From: an uncultured Clostridia bacterium
Lineage (GTDB): Bacteria; Bacillota; Clostridia; TANB77; CAG-508
Assembly: GCA_947584125.1 (NCBI GenBank)
Contig: CANPWI010000018.1
Location: 1 to 15,885, forward strand
Length of the DNA stretch: 15,885 nt
Direction: 5' to 3'
Position numbers and translations under genes: made by a program. This document shows, piece after piece, positions 7,473 to 13,755 of this stretch (position 1 is the first letter of the stretch; the number at the start of each line of letters is the position of its first letter). The notes under the pieces are model-generated. The model was not told where the DNA came from, did no database searches, and saw only the letters and a list, made by a program, of their open reading frames with translations.

Positions 7473-8147
7473 ATGCAAATAAAATTTGATTTGAAAATAT
7501 TTCTATTTTTTATATTGTTTTACTTTACTAGACAAATAAAAATATATGCATTAGTAATGATATTTGCGATAATACATGAAACAGGACATTTAATTACAGG
7601 TATTATAATGGGATTTAAACCCAAAAAATTAAAATTAATGCCACTTGGATTATCAATATCATTTAATGTATCAAATAAAGATTATAATAAAAAAATAAAA
7701 AAAGCATCTCTTATAAATTTAAAAAAAGCTGTAATAGCATTAGCAGGTCCAATTACAAACATAATAATAGCATTAATATTTTTTTTATTTAAATTTAATC
7801 TATCAGATGAAACTAGAACATATATAATATATGCAAACTTAATCATAGCAGTATTTAATTTAATACCAATATATCCTTTAGATGGAGGAAGAATTTTAAA
7901 AGAAATTGTACATATATTAAAAGGAATAAGATATGCAGAAAAGTTTACTAATAATTTGTCTAATATATCTATAATAATAATTACAGCAATTAGTAGTATT
8001 TTAATATATTATTTAAAAAATATTTCAATTTTATTTATAATAGTATATTTATGGTATTTGGTAATAAACGAAAATAAAAAATATTCTATAAGAAAGAGAA
8101 TAATTGGTTTAACAAAAAATCTAGAAGAATGTAAACCTACAGATTAA
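7473..8147 (+). CDS. spoIVFB: Intramembrane metalloprotease SpoIVFB (M50 / site-2 protease)
   Basis: This is a site-2-type zinc protease. In Bacillus the orthologue cleaves pro-sigma-K in the mother cell during sporulation. The 224-residue protein is highly hydrophobic, with several membrane segments. The zinc motif HETGH is at residues 35-39 in an early helix (FAIIHETGHLITGI). The second metal motif, NLIPIYPLDGGR, contains Asp137. It is shorter than Bacillus SpoIVFB (about 288 residues): a short charged tail replaces the C-terminal CBS domain that binds ATP. The RBS AAAAGGGGG precedes the ATG, 12 bases after the M23 gene, so the two are translated from one message. Confidence 0.9.
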   Translation: MQIKFDLKIFLFFILFYFTRQIKIYALVMIFAIIHETGHLITGIIMGFKPKKLKLMPLGLSISFNVSNKDYNKKIKKASLINLKKAVIALAGPITNIIIALIFFLFKFNLSDETRTYIIYANLIIAVFNLIPIYPLDGGRILKEIVHILKGIRYAEKFTNNLSNISIIIITAISSILIYYLKNISILFIIVYLWYLVINENKKYSIRKRIIGLTKNLEECKPTD

Positions 8148-8197
8148 TCTTGTAAAATTTATATAATAGAAATTCTTAAGAAATTTCATATTAGATA

Positions 8198-8234
8198 AAA
8201 TAATTTTAAATTTAACTTGAAATTAAAATTATTT
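8198..8234. other. AU-only inverted repeat after spoIVFB
   Basis: AAATAATTTTAAATTT (8198-8213) pairs with the sequence 8219-8234 with one mismatch and a five-base loop. It lacks GC pairs and a T run, so it is a poor terminator. Its right arm overlaps the predicted -35 box of the pilin-like gene, so an operator role is also possible. The whole 8148-8271 gap carries no gene. Confidence 0.45.
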
Positions 8235-8245
8235 AATAGTAAACT
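8217..8245 (+). promoter_or_regulatory. Predicted promoter of the pilin-like gene
   Basis: TTGAAA (8217-8222) and TAAACT (8240-8245) are separated by 17 bases and lie 26 bases before the ATG at 8272. Both hexamers match the sigma-A consensus only in part. Confidence 0.5.
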
Positions 8246-8271
8246 ATATACAAAAGAAGGGATTGAATCAA

Positions 8272-8727
8272 ATGAAAAAAAATAAAGGTATAACTATAGT
8301 AGCATTAGTAATAACTGTTATATTAATGTCTATTATAATAGGAACAACAGTATATAATGTATCAGATAAAACAGATATTGATGAATTAGAAAAAATGTAT
8401 GTTGATATAGAAAAAATAAAAGATAAAGTTTCACTATATAATGTTCAGTACAATATATTACCAACAAAAGGAGAAAGAATATCAATTTCAACATACATAG
8501 ATGATATTAATCAAATTAACCCAAATGATGATGATGAATATTATGAATTAGATTTATCTAAATTACCTAACTTAACAATAAATTATGGAACAGGAGAATA
8601 TGGAGATAACGATAAATATATAATTAATAAAAAAACACAAACTATTTATTATTTACAAGGTATAGAATATGAAGGTAAAAATTATTATGCTTTAAATATT
8701 GATTATAAGAAATTATATTCAGAGTAA
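8272..8727 (+). CDS. Pilin-like protein with a prepilin-type N-terminal helix
   Basis: This 151-residue protein starts MKKNKGITIVALVITVILM: a short basic leader, a Gly, and one long hydrophobic helix, as in type IV pilins and pseudopilins cleaved by prepilin peptidase after Gly. The usual Glu at mature position 5 is absent (ITIVA). The rest is a soluble domain with a helix (LEKMYVDIEKIKDKVSLYNVQ) and a C-terminal beta part containing TQTIYYLQGIEYEGKNYY, typical of small pseudopilin-like proteins in gut Clostridia. ATG 8272 is chosen because AAGAAGGG lies 11 bases upstream; the in-frame TTG at 8263 is only two bases from it. No pilus assembly ATPase, platform protein or peptidase is nearby. 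The gene appears to be a single-gene unit. Confidence 0.72.
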   Translation: MKKNKGITIVALVITVILMSIIIGTTVYNVSDKTDIDELEKMYVDIEKIKDKVSLYNVQYNILPTKGERISISTYIDDINQINPNDDDEYYELDLSKLPNLTINYGTGEYGDNDKYIINKKTQTIYYLQGIEYEGKNYYALNIDYKKLYSE

Positions 8728-8742
8728 AATATAAAAAAATGC

Positions 8743-8771
8743 TTGCAATATATAGAAAAATATGGTAAAAT
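8743..8771 (+). promoter_or_regulatory. Promoter of rpsF-ssb-rpsR
   Basis: TTGCAA (8743-8748) and TAAAAT (8766-8771) have an exact 17-base spacer, and a TG at 8763-8764 forms an extended -10. It is one of the best promoters in the window and lies about 110 bases before the rpsF start. Confidence 0.85.
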
Positions 8772-8880
8772 AGCAATGTTGTAAAAAAACATTACTATTT
8801 TATCGTTTTTTTATAATATAGGAAAAATTCCTTACTCATAGTAATCTATGGGTTAATAATCCAAGAGGAGGTGAAAAATA
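8772..8880 (+). promoter_or_regulatory. rpsF 5' leader with hairpins, candidate ribosomal-protein leader
   Basis: The transcribed leader is about 100 bases. Hairpin options are AATGTT/AACATT (8775-8780 with 8788-8793), or alternatively TAAAAAAAC (8782-8790) with GTTTTTTTA (8805-8813). A short GGAA/TTCC stem lies at 8821-8831, and an eight-pair stem ACTCATAG/CTATGGGT (8834-8841 with 8846-8853). S6:S18-binding leaders upstream of rpsF are known in many bacteria. I cannot confirm the conserved CCG-containing bulge here, so autoregulation is only a candidate. A strong AGGAGGTG RBS (8866-8873) ends the leader. Confidence 0.5.
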
Positions 8881-9168
8881 ATGAATAAATACGAAAGTGT
8901 TATCATTATTAATCCAAATTTAGAAGAAGCTGTGATTAAAAGCACAATTAAAAGATTCGAAGATTTGATTAATACAGATGGAAAGCTTGAGTCTATTAAT
9001 GAACTAGGTAATAAAAAACTTGCTTATGAAATCAAAAAGAACAAAGAAGGATACTATGTAGTATACAATTTCGAAGCAAAACCAGAGTTAATAGCTGAAC
9101 TTGAAAGAAATTATAGAATAGCTGATGAAGTTATTAAATTTATCGTAGTAAGAAAAGATGAAGAATAA
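8881..9168 (+). CDS. rpsF: 30S ribosomal protein S6
   Basis: S6 binds the central domain of 16S rRNA together with S18 in the small-subunit platform. The 95-residue protein has the usual MNKYESVIIINPNLEE start, the NELGNKKLAYEIKKNKEGYYVVYNFEA core and the C-terminal NYRIADEVIKFIVVRKDE. The AGGAGGTG site is seven bases upstream of the ATG. It is first in a three-gene unit with ssb (39-base gap) and rpsR, the standard Firmicutes order. Confidence 0.97.
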   Translation: MNKYESVIIINPNLEEAVIKSTIKRFEDLINTDGKLESINELGNKKLAYEIKKNKEGYYVVYNFEAKPELIAELERNYRIADEVIKFIVVRKDEE

Positions 9169-9207
9169 TAACAACATATAGCCTTAAGAAAGGTTAGGTA
9201 CTAAAAT

Positions 9208-9630
9208 ATGAACAAAGTTATTTTAATGGGAAGATTAACTAGAGATCCAGAAGTTAGATACACACAAACAAATAACACTCTTGTAGCAAGTTTTAGTTTA
9301 GCAGTAAACAGAAGATTTGTTAGACAAGGGGAAGAAAGACAAGCAGACTTTATTAATATTGTAGCTTGGAGTAAATTAGGTGAATTTTGTAGTAAATATT
9401 TCAAAAAAGGTCAACAAGTTGGAGTTATTGGTAGAATCCAAACAAGAACTTGGGATGATGAACAAGGACAAAAACACTATGTTACAGAAGTAGTTGCAGA
9501 AGAAGCATATTTTGCAGATTCAAGAAGAGATGGAGAAGGTGCAGCTAACTTTGAAAATACATTTGGTACACAAGTAGCAAGTGCTAGTTCAGAATTTGAA
9601 ATGTCATCAACAGATGATTTACCATTCTAA
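9208..9630 (+). CDS. ssb: Single-stranded DNA-binding protein
   Basis: SSB coats single-stranded DNA and recruits replication and repair proteins. The protein is 140 residues. The N-terminal OB fold begins MNKVILMGRLTRDPEVRYT and includes FSLAVNRRF, DFINIVAWSKLGEFCSKYFKKG and GVIGRIQTRTW. A short flexible linker then leads to the acidic tip TDDLPF, which is the partner-binding tail. The linker is shorter than in many SSBs, but the tail is complete. It sits between rpsF and rpsR, where the housekeeping ssb normally lies. Confidence 0.97.
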   Translation: MNKVILMGRLTRDPEVRYTQTNNTLVASFSLAVNRRFVRQGEERQADFINIVAWSKLGEFCSKYFKKGQQVGVIGRIQTRTWDDEQGQKHYVTEVVAEEAYFADSRRDGEGAANFENTFGTQVASASSEFEMSSTDDLPF

Positions 9631-9664
9631 ATAAAATGTAATAAAAGAAATGGGGGGAAATAAG

Positions 9665-9943
9665 TTGGCAGATAAAAAACAAAATAGAAAAAATAATAGA
9701 AACAATGATGAGGACTACAATCCAAAATTCAGAAAAGTAAGAAAAAAAGTATGTCCTTTATGTAGTGATAAAAATTTAGTTCTAGATTATAAAAATGGAG
9801 AACAACTAAGAAAATACATAAATGATAGAGGAAAAATCTTACCAAGAAGAGCAACAGGAGCTTGTGCAAAACATCAAAGAGATATTACAATCGCAATAAA
9901 AAGAGCAAGACATATTGCTGTATTACCATATACACAAAACTAA
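9665..9943 (+). CDS. rpsR: 30S ribosomal protein S18
   Basis: S18 is the partner of S6 in the 30S platform. I choose the TTG at 9665 (MADKKQNRK, 92 residues) because GGGGGG at 9652-9657 lies seven bases upstream; the in-frame ATG at 9650 overlaps this ribosome binding site. The core is normal: KVCPLCSDKN, LRKYINDRGKILPRRATG, CAKHQRDITIAIKRARHIAVLPY. CPLC together with CAKH forms the zinc-binding (C+) form of S18 rather than the cysteine-free paralogue. A strong terminator follows ten bases after the stop. Confidence 0.96.
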   Translation: MADKKQNRKNNRNNDEDYNPKFRKVRKKVCPLCSDKNLVLDYKNGEQLRKYINDRGKILPRRATGACAKHQRDITIAIKRARHIAVLPYTQN

Positions 9944-9953
9944 TAATAAAAGT

Positions 9954-9987
9954 AAAAAAGCTGTAACAAATATGTTACAGCTTTTTT
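9954..9987 (+). terminator. Rho-independent terminator of rpsF-ssb-rpsR
   Basis: AAAAAAGCTGTAACA (9954-9968) pairs perfectly over 15 positions with TGTTACAGCTTTTTT (9973-9987), around a four-base loop. The T run closes the structure. It separates the ribosomal-protein operon from the heat-shock operon. Confidence 0.95.
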
Positions 9988-10008
9988 CACAAAAAATTCA
10001 CAAAAAAA

Positions 10009-10035
10009 TTAGCAAATAGGGTTGACAATTGCTAA
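10009..10035. promoter_or_regulatory. Upstream CIRCE-like inverted repeat covering the -35 box
   Basis: TTAGCA (10009-10014) and TGCTAA (10030-10035) are separated by 15 bases, exactly the spacing of the outer hexamers of CIRCE (TTAGCACTC-N9-GAGTGCTAA). The wider repeat AAAATTAGCAA/TTGCTAATTTT (10005-10015 and 10029-10039) is perfect over 11 pairs. The inner CTC/GAG triplets are missing. The -35 hexamer TTGACA lies inside it, so a bound repressor would block RNA polymerase. Confidence 0.6.
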
Positions 10036-10050
10036 TTTTGGATATAATAT
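10022..10050 (+). promoter_or_regulatory. Promoter of hrcA-grpE-dnaK
   Basis: A perfect -35 TTGACA (10022-10027) is followed by TATAAT (10043-10048, 15-base spacer) or the overlapping TAATAT (10045-10050, 17-base spacer). It lies between, and partly inside, two CIRCE-like elements. Confidence 0.8.
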
Positions 10051-10060
10051 ATATACAGAT

Positions 10061-10087
10061 TTAGCAGTCGAATATCTGTATTGCTAA
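10061..10087. promoter_or_regulatory. CIRCE operator upstream of hrcA
   Basis: TTAGCAGTC, a nine-base spacer and TATTGCTAA give the CIRCE layout (consensus TTAGCACTC-N9-GAGTGCTAA). The outer hexamers are perfect and the inner triplets degenerate. It lies in the transcribed leader, directly before the GAGGTG RBS of hrcA, as is usual for HrcA operators. A second perfect repeat, ATACAGAT/ATCTGTAT (10053-10060 and 10074-10081), interlocks with it. Confidence 0.85.
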
Positions 10088-10103
10088 AACGAGGTGAAAA
10101 TAA

Positions 10104-11108
10104 ATGTTGGATAATCGTAAAAAGAAAGTATTACAAGCTATTGTAGATGAATATATTAATACAGCAGAACCCGTTAGTTCAAATACTCTTGTTAATAAAT
10201 ATGGATTAGAATACAGTAGTGCCACAGTAAGAAATGAAATGGCAGAACTAGAAAAAATAGGATATCTAGATAAACCTCACACATCAGCTGGAAGAGTACC
10301 ATCAGCAAAAGGATATAGATTTTATGTTGACGAACTACTTAAAGATGATAATATAAGCTTAGAAGAAATTAAATATATTCAATCTAAATTAGAAACAAAA
10401 GTAAATCAAATAGAAGATTTAACAAAAATAGCAACCACTACCTTATCTGAAATTACACACTATACAACTGTAAGTATTGGACCTAATGTAATAAAACATA
10501 ATATAGAAGAAATTAAATTTGTACTATTAGGTAGCAGAATGTTAATGGCTGTTATTTTAACAGATGCAGCAATGGTTAAGGAAACAATAATAAAATTTGA
10601 TGAAGATATTACACAAGAACAAATTGATACAGTTAACTATATCTTTAATAACAAATTAAAAGGACAACCACTAGAAATAATAGATAAACCACTTGAAGAA
10701 TATCTTATTAGTGAAATGAAATATAGTGTAAATGTTATAAGACCAATTATAGAACAATTAAAAAAAGTAATTCATGAAGAAGAAAAGCTATATTTACAAG
10801 GTGCAAATAAAGCATTCGAATTACCAGAATTTAAAAGCTTAGAACTAGCAAAAAATTTTATAAATATATTAGACGAAAAAGAATTAATGCTTGATATGTT
10901 ACAAACAGGAATAGCAAAAGACATAAATGTATATATAGGTGAAGAAAATGAAAATGAAGAACTAAAAGATTTTAGTGTAGTAACATTTAAACATTCAATA
11001 GGAAATAAAGATTTAGGAACAATAGGAATTATAGGCCCAACCAGAATGAATTATTCAAAGGTAATATCAGTTATGAAATACATCAGCAAAAAATTAAACG
11101 AAAAATAA
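10104..11108 (+). CDS. hrcA: Heat-inducible transcription repressor HrcA
   Basis: HrcA is a dimeric repressor that binds CIRCE operators and shuts off class I heat-shock genes at normal temperature. In other Firmicutes it needs GroEL to fold into its active form. The 334-residue length is normal. The N-terminal winged helix runs MLDNRKKKVLQAIVDEYINT, then PVSSNTLVNKYGLEYSSATVRNEMAELEKIGYLDKPHTSAGRVPSAKGYRFYV. A GAF-like regulatory part follows, with VLLGSRMLMAVILTD and the C-terminal GTIGIIGPTRMNYSKVISVMKYI. The ATG has GAGGTG seven bases upstream. It is the first gene of its operon, behind two CIRCE-like sites, so autoregulation is expected. Confidence 0.97.
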   Translation: MLDNRKKKVLQAIVDEYINTAEPVSSNTLVNKYGLEYSSATVRNEMAELEKIGYLDKPHTSAGRVPSAKGYRFYVDELLKDDNISLEEIKYIQSKLETKVNQIEDLTKIATTTLSEITHYTTVSIGPNVIKHNIEEIKFVLLGSRMLMAVILTDAAMVKETIIKFDEDITQEQIDTVNYIFNNKLKGQPLEIIDKPLEEYLISEMKYSVNVIRPIIEQLKKVIHEEEKLYLQGANKAFELPEFKSLELAKNFINILDEKELMLDMLQTGIAKDINVYIGEENENEELKDFSVVTFKHSIGNKDLGTIGIIGPTRMNYSKVISVMKYISKKLNEK

Positions 11109-11112
11109 AAAA

Positions 11113-11148
11113 TGTAAGGGGCGGGTTTCCATGCCCGCCCACAAAAAA
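11113..11148. repeat. GC-rich hairpin repeat, copy 1 (between hrcA and grpE)
   Basis: The unit TGTAAGGGGCGGGTTTCC... contains the stem GGGCGGG (11119-11125) and CCCGCCC (11134-11140) around the loop TTTCCATG, followed by ACAAAAAA. It is far richer in G+C than its surroundings. No T run follows on either strand, so it is not an intrinsic terminator. It looks like a dispersed REP-like palindrome. Confidence 0.85.
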
Positions 11149-11164
11149 CAAAAAAATAATGATA

Positions 11165-11200
11165 TGTAAGGGCAGGTTTCCATGCCTGCCCACAAAAAAA
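11165..11200. repeat. GC-rich hairpin repeat, copy 2 (between hrcA and grpE)
   Basis: This is the same unit in the same orientation, 52 bases downstream. The stem is GGGCAGG (11170-11176) and CCTGCCC (11185-11191) with the identical TTTCCATG loop. Compared with copy 1, one stem pair has changed from G-C to A-T on both arms, so pairing is preserved. One G is missing in the flank. It ends 15 bases before the grpE start and flanks its RBS. Confidence 0.85.
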
Positions 11201-11215
11201 GAAAGGAAAAACAAA

Positions 11216-11725
11216 ATGGAAGAAAATTTAGAAGAATTAGAAGAAAAAATGGAAAATACAGAAAAAACAGAAAATCAAGAAACAAATGAAAACAAAACAA
11301 AGGTAGAGCAAGATTTAGAAGACACAATGGATAGATTAAAAAGATTAATGGCAGAATTTGATAACTTCAAAAAAAGAAGTTCAAAAGAAAGAGAAATGCT
11401 ATACAATACTTTATTAGGAGATATTATTTCAGCATTCTTACCAGTAATTGATAATCTAGAAAAAGCAGTAAGCGTAGAAACATCAGATGAAAACTTTAAA
11501 CAAGGAGTAGAACTTGTACTAAAACAATTTTCAGATGTTTTATCATCACAGGGAGTTCAAGTTATAGAAAGTGTTGGAAAAACCTTTGACCCAGAGCTTC
11601 ACGAAGCAGTAAGCAGTATACAAGATGAAAACTTAGGAGAAAAAGAAATTAAAGAAGAATTTAGAAAAGGATATAAAATAGGAAATAAGGTAATTAGACA
11701 TGCAATGGTAGTAGTTGCAAATTAG
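11216..11725 (+). CDS. grpE: Nucleotide exchange factor GrpE
   Basis: GrpE drives ADP release from DnaK. I choose ATG 11216 (MEENLEELEEK, 169 residues) with GAAAGG about nine bases upstream. A longer frame from 11159 would translate the GC-rich repeat and is not credible. The acidic, Glu/Asn/Lys-rich N-terminus and long coiled coil (residues 1-75) lead into the conserved LMAEFDNFKKRSSKER. The C-terminal beta domain follows, with GVQVIESVGKTFDPELHEAV and FRKGYKIGNKVIRHAMVVVA. The order hrcA-grpE-dnaK-dnaJ is standard for Firmicutes. Confidence 0.96.
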   Translation: MEENLEELEEKMENTEKTENQETNENKTKVEQDLEDTMDRLKRLMAEFDNFKKRSSKEREMLYNTLLGDIISAFLPVIDNLEKAVSVETSDENFKQGVELVLKQFSDVLSSQGVQVIESVGKTFDPELHEAVSSIQDENLGEKEIKEEFRKGYKIGNKVIRHAMVVVAN

Positions 11726-11817
11726 CTTAAATCAAAGTTGTTATTAAATTTTTAATATAAATTTACAAAAGAACAAAAATAGAAAAATATAAAAAATAAA
11801 ATTTAGGAGGAATTAAA

Positions 11818-13665
11818 ATGGGAAAGATTATAGGAATCGACTTAGGAACAACAAATTCATGTGTAGCAGTTATGGAAGGAGGAGAGCCAGTTGTTATACC
11901 AAATGCAGAAGGTAATAGAACAACACCATCTGTAGTTGCTTTTTCTAAAAATGGAGAAAGATTAGTAGGACAAATAGCTAAACGTCAAGCTGTTACAAAC
12001 CCAGAAAATACAATTATTTCAATAAAAAGAGATATGGGAACAGATAAAAAAGTAAAAATAGAAGGAGATTCATTTTCAGCTCCAGAAATTTCTGCAATGA
12101 TATTACAAAAACTAAAAACAGATGCAGAAAATTATTTAGGACAAAAAGTAACACAAGCTGTTATAACAGTTCCAGCATACTTTAATGATGCTCAAAGACA
12201 AGCAACTAAAGATGCAGGAAAAATTGCAGGATTAGAGGTATTAAGAATTATAAATGAACCAACAGCTGCATCACTTGCTTATGGAATGGACAAAGAAGAT
12301 GCTGATCAAAAAATATTAGTATATGACTTAGGAGGAGGAACTTTTGATGTATCAATACTAGATATTGGTGACGGTGTATTTGAAGTTCTTGCTACAAGTG
12401 GAAATAACAGACTTGGTGGAGATGACTTTGATCAAAGAATTATAGATTATCTTGTTGAAGAATTTAAAAAAGAACAAGGAATTGACTTAAAACAAGATAA
12501 AATGGCTATGCAAAGACTAAAAGAATCAGCAGAAAAAGCTAAAATTGAATTATCAGGAGTACAACAAACAAATATTAATTTACCATTTATTACAGCTGAT
12601 AGTACAGGACCAAAACATTTAGATATTACTTTAACAAGAGCTAAATTTGAAGAATTAATTCGTGATTTAGTAGATTCTACAATAGGACCTGTAAATCAAG
12701 CATTAAAAGATGCAGGAATTACAGCTGATAAATTACACAAAGTATTATTAGTTGGAGGTTCAACAAGAGTTCCAGCTGTTCAAGAAGCAGTTAAAAGAAT
12801 TACAGGAAAAGAACCAGATAAAGGTATAAACCCAGATGAATGTGTTGCTATTGGTGCAGCTATTCAAGCAGGTGTTTTATCTGGAGATGTACAAGATTTA
12901 GTATTATTAGATGTAACACCTTTATCACTAGGAATTGAAACTTATGGTGGAGTATTTACAAAATTAATAGAAAGAAATACTACAATACCAACTAAAAAAT
13001 CTCAAGTATTTTCAACAGCAGCAGATGGACAAACAAGTGTTGAAGTTCATGTTCTACAAGGAGAAAGAGAAATGGCAGCATACAACAAAACACTTGGTAG
13101 ATTCCAATTAACAGGAATTCCAGCAGCACCAAGAGGAGTACCACAAATAGAGGTTACATTTGATATAGATGCAAATGGTATAGTTCATGTATCTGCAAAA
13201 GATATGGCTACAGGAAATGAACAAAATGTATCAATAACAGCAAGTTCAAATCTATCAGATGAAGAAATAGATAAAGCTGTTAAGGATGCTGAAGCACATG
13301 CTAGTGAAGATAAAAAGAAAAAAGAAGAAATTGAAGTTAGAAATAATGCTGAAAGTTTAATATACAATAGTGAAAAAACATTAAAAGATTTAGGAGACAA
13401 AGTAAGTGCAGAAGAAAAAGCTAAAGTAGAAACAGAAATTGATAATGTAAAGAAAGCATTAGAAGGAACAGATACAGAAAATATTAAACAAGCAACAGAA
13501 AAACTAACACAAGTATTCTATGAAATTTCTGAAAAACTATATAGTCAAGCAAATCCAAATGCAGGAGCAAATGCATCAGAAAATTCTGGAGCACAACAAA
13601 CTCAAGAAAATGGAAATGTTTATGATGCAGAATATAATGTTGAAGATAATGGAGAAAATAAATAA
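11818..13665 (+). CDS. dnaK: Molecular chaperone DnaK (Hsp70)
   Basis: DnaK is the ATP-dependent Hsp70 that binds exposed hydrophobic peptides, with DnaJ and GrpE as partners. The 615-residue length fits Firmicutes. The ATPase domain shows GIDLGTTNSCVAVMEGGEP (phosphate 1), IINEPTAASLAYG, YDLGGGTFDVSIL (phosphate 2) and VLLVGGSTRVPAV (adenosine). The region after KRDMGTDKK is short, matching the Gram-positive deletion relative to E. coli. The substrate-binding domain starts after DVTPLSLGIET, and an acidic tail ends NVEDNGENK. A strong AGGAGG site precedes the ATG. The 92-base gap after grpE is A-rich, with no terminator or convincing promoter. Confidence 0.98.
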   Translation: MGKIIGIDLGTTNSCVAVMEGGEPVVIPNAEGNRTTPSVVAFSKNGERLVGQIAKRQAVTNPENTIISIKRDMGTDKKVKIEGDSFSAPEISAMILQKLKTDAENYLGQKVTQAVITVPAYFNDAQRQATKDAGKIAGLEVLRIINEPTAASLAYGMDKEDADQKILVYDLGGGTFDVSILDIGDGVFEVLATSGNNRLGGDDFDQRIIDYLVEEFKKEQGIDLKQDKMAMQRLKESAEKAKIELSGVQQTNINLPFITADSTGPKHLDITLTRAKFEELIRDLVDSTIGPVNQALKDAGITADKLHKVLLVGGSTRVPAVQEAVKRITGKEPDKGINPDECVAIGAAIQAGVLSGDVQDLVLLDVTPLSLGIETYGGVFTKLIERNTTIPTKKSQVFSTAADGQTSVEVHVLQGEREMAAYNKTLGRFQLTGIPAAPRGVPQIEVTFDIDANGIVHVSAKDMATGNEQNVSITASSNLSDEEIDKAVKDAEAHASEDKKKKEEIEVRNNAESLIYNSEKTLKDLGDKVSAEEKAKVETEIDNVKKALEGTDTENIKQATEKLTQVFYEISEKLYSQANPNAGANASENSGAQQTQENGNVYDAEYNVEDNGENK

Positions 13666-13667
13666 AA

Positions 13668-13696
13668 ATCAAAAATTTGAAATTTAAATTTTTGAT
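13668..13696. other. AT-rich hairpin just after dnaK
   Basis: ATCAAAAATTT (13668-13678) pairs perfectly with AAATTTTTGAT (13686-13696) around a seven-base loop, three bases beyond the dnaK stop. It has almost no GC pairs and no T tail. It may protect the dnaK 3' end or be fortuitous. Confidence 0.5.
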
Positions 13697-13698
13697 AT

Positions 13699-13743
13699 TA
13701 GAGGTCAGATAGCAGAAGGTCTGAAATTTGACCTCTATTTTTT
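13699..13743 (+). terminator. Terminator between dnaK and dnaJ
   Basis: TAGAGGTCA (13699-13707) pairs with TGACCTCTA (13729-13737), with additional inner pairing possible between CAGA and TCTG, followed by six T (13738-13743). The dnaJ ribosome binding site GGAGG begins immediately after the T run. Partial read-through would set a lower level of DnaJ than of DnaK. Confidence 0.8.
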
Positions 13744-13755
13744 GGAGGAAAAGAA

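Noticed and set aside
8263..8271. TTG 8263 as the pilin-like start
   Set aside because: It is only two bases from the ribosome binding site; ATG 8272 gives the short basic prepilin leader.
9650..9664. ATG 9650 as the rpsR start
   Set aside because: It overlaps the GGGGGG ribosome binding site, and TTG 9665 gives the usual S18 N-terminus.
10053..10087. H-type RNA pseudoknot at the hrcA leader
   Set aside because: The interleaved stems would need connecting loops of zero length across 6-8 pairs, which is not sterically plausible.
11113..11200. CRISPR array or tandem terminators
   Set aside because: There are only two units with a 16-base intervening sequence and internal hairpins. There is no third repeat, no cas gene, and no T run after either stem on either strand.
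11159..11215. Longer grpE start at 11159
   Set aside because: It would translate the GC-rich repeat and lacks a ribosome binding site; ATG 11216 fits the family and has GAAAGG upstream.
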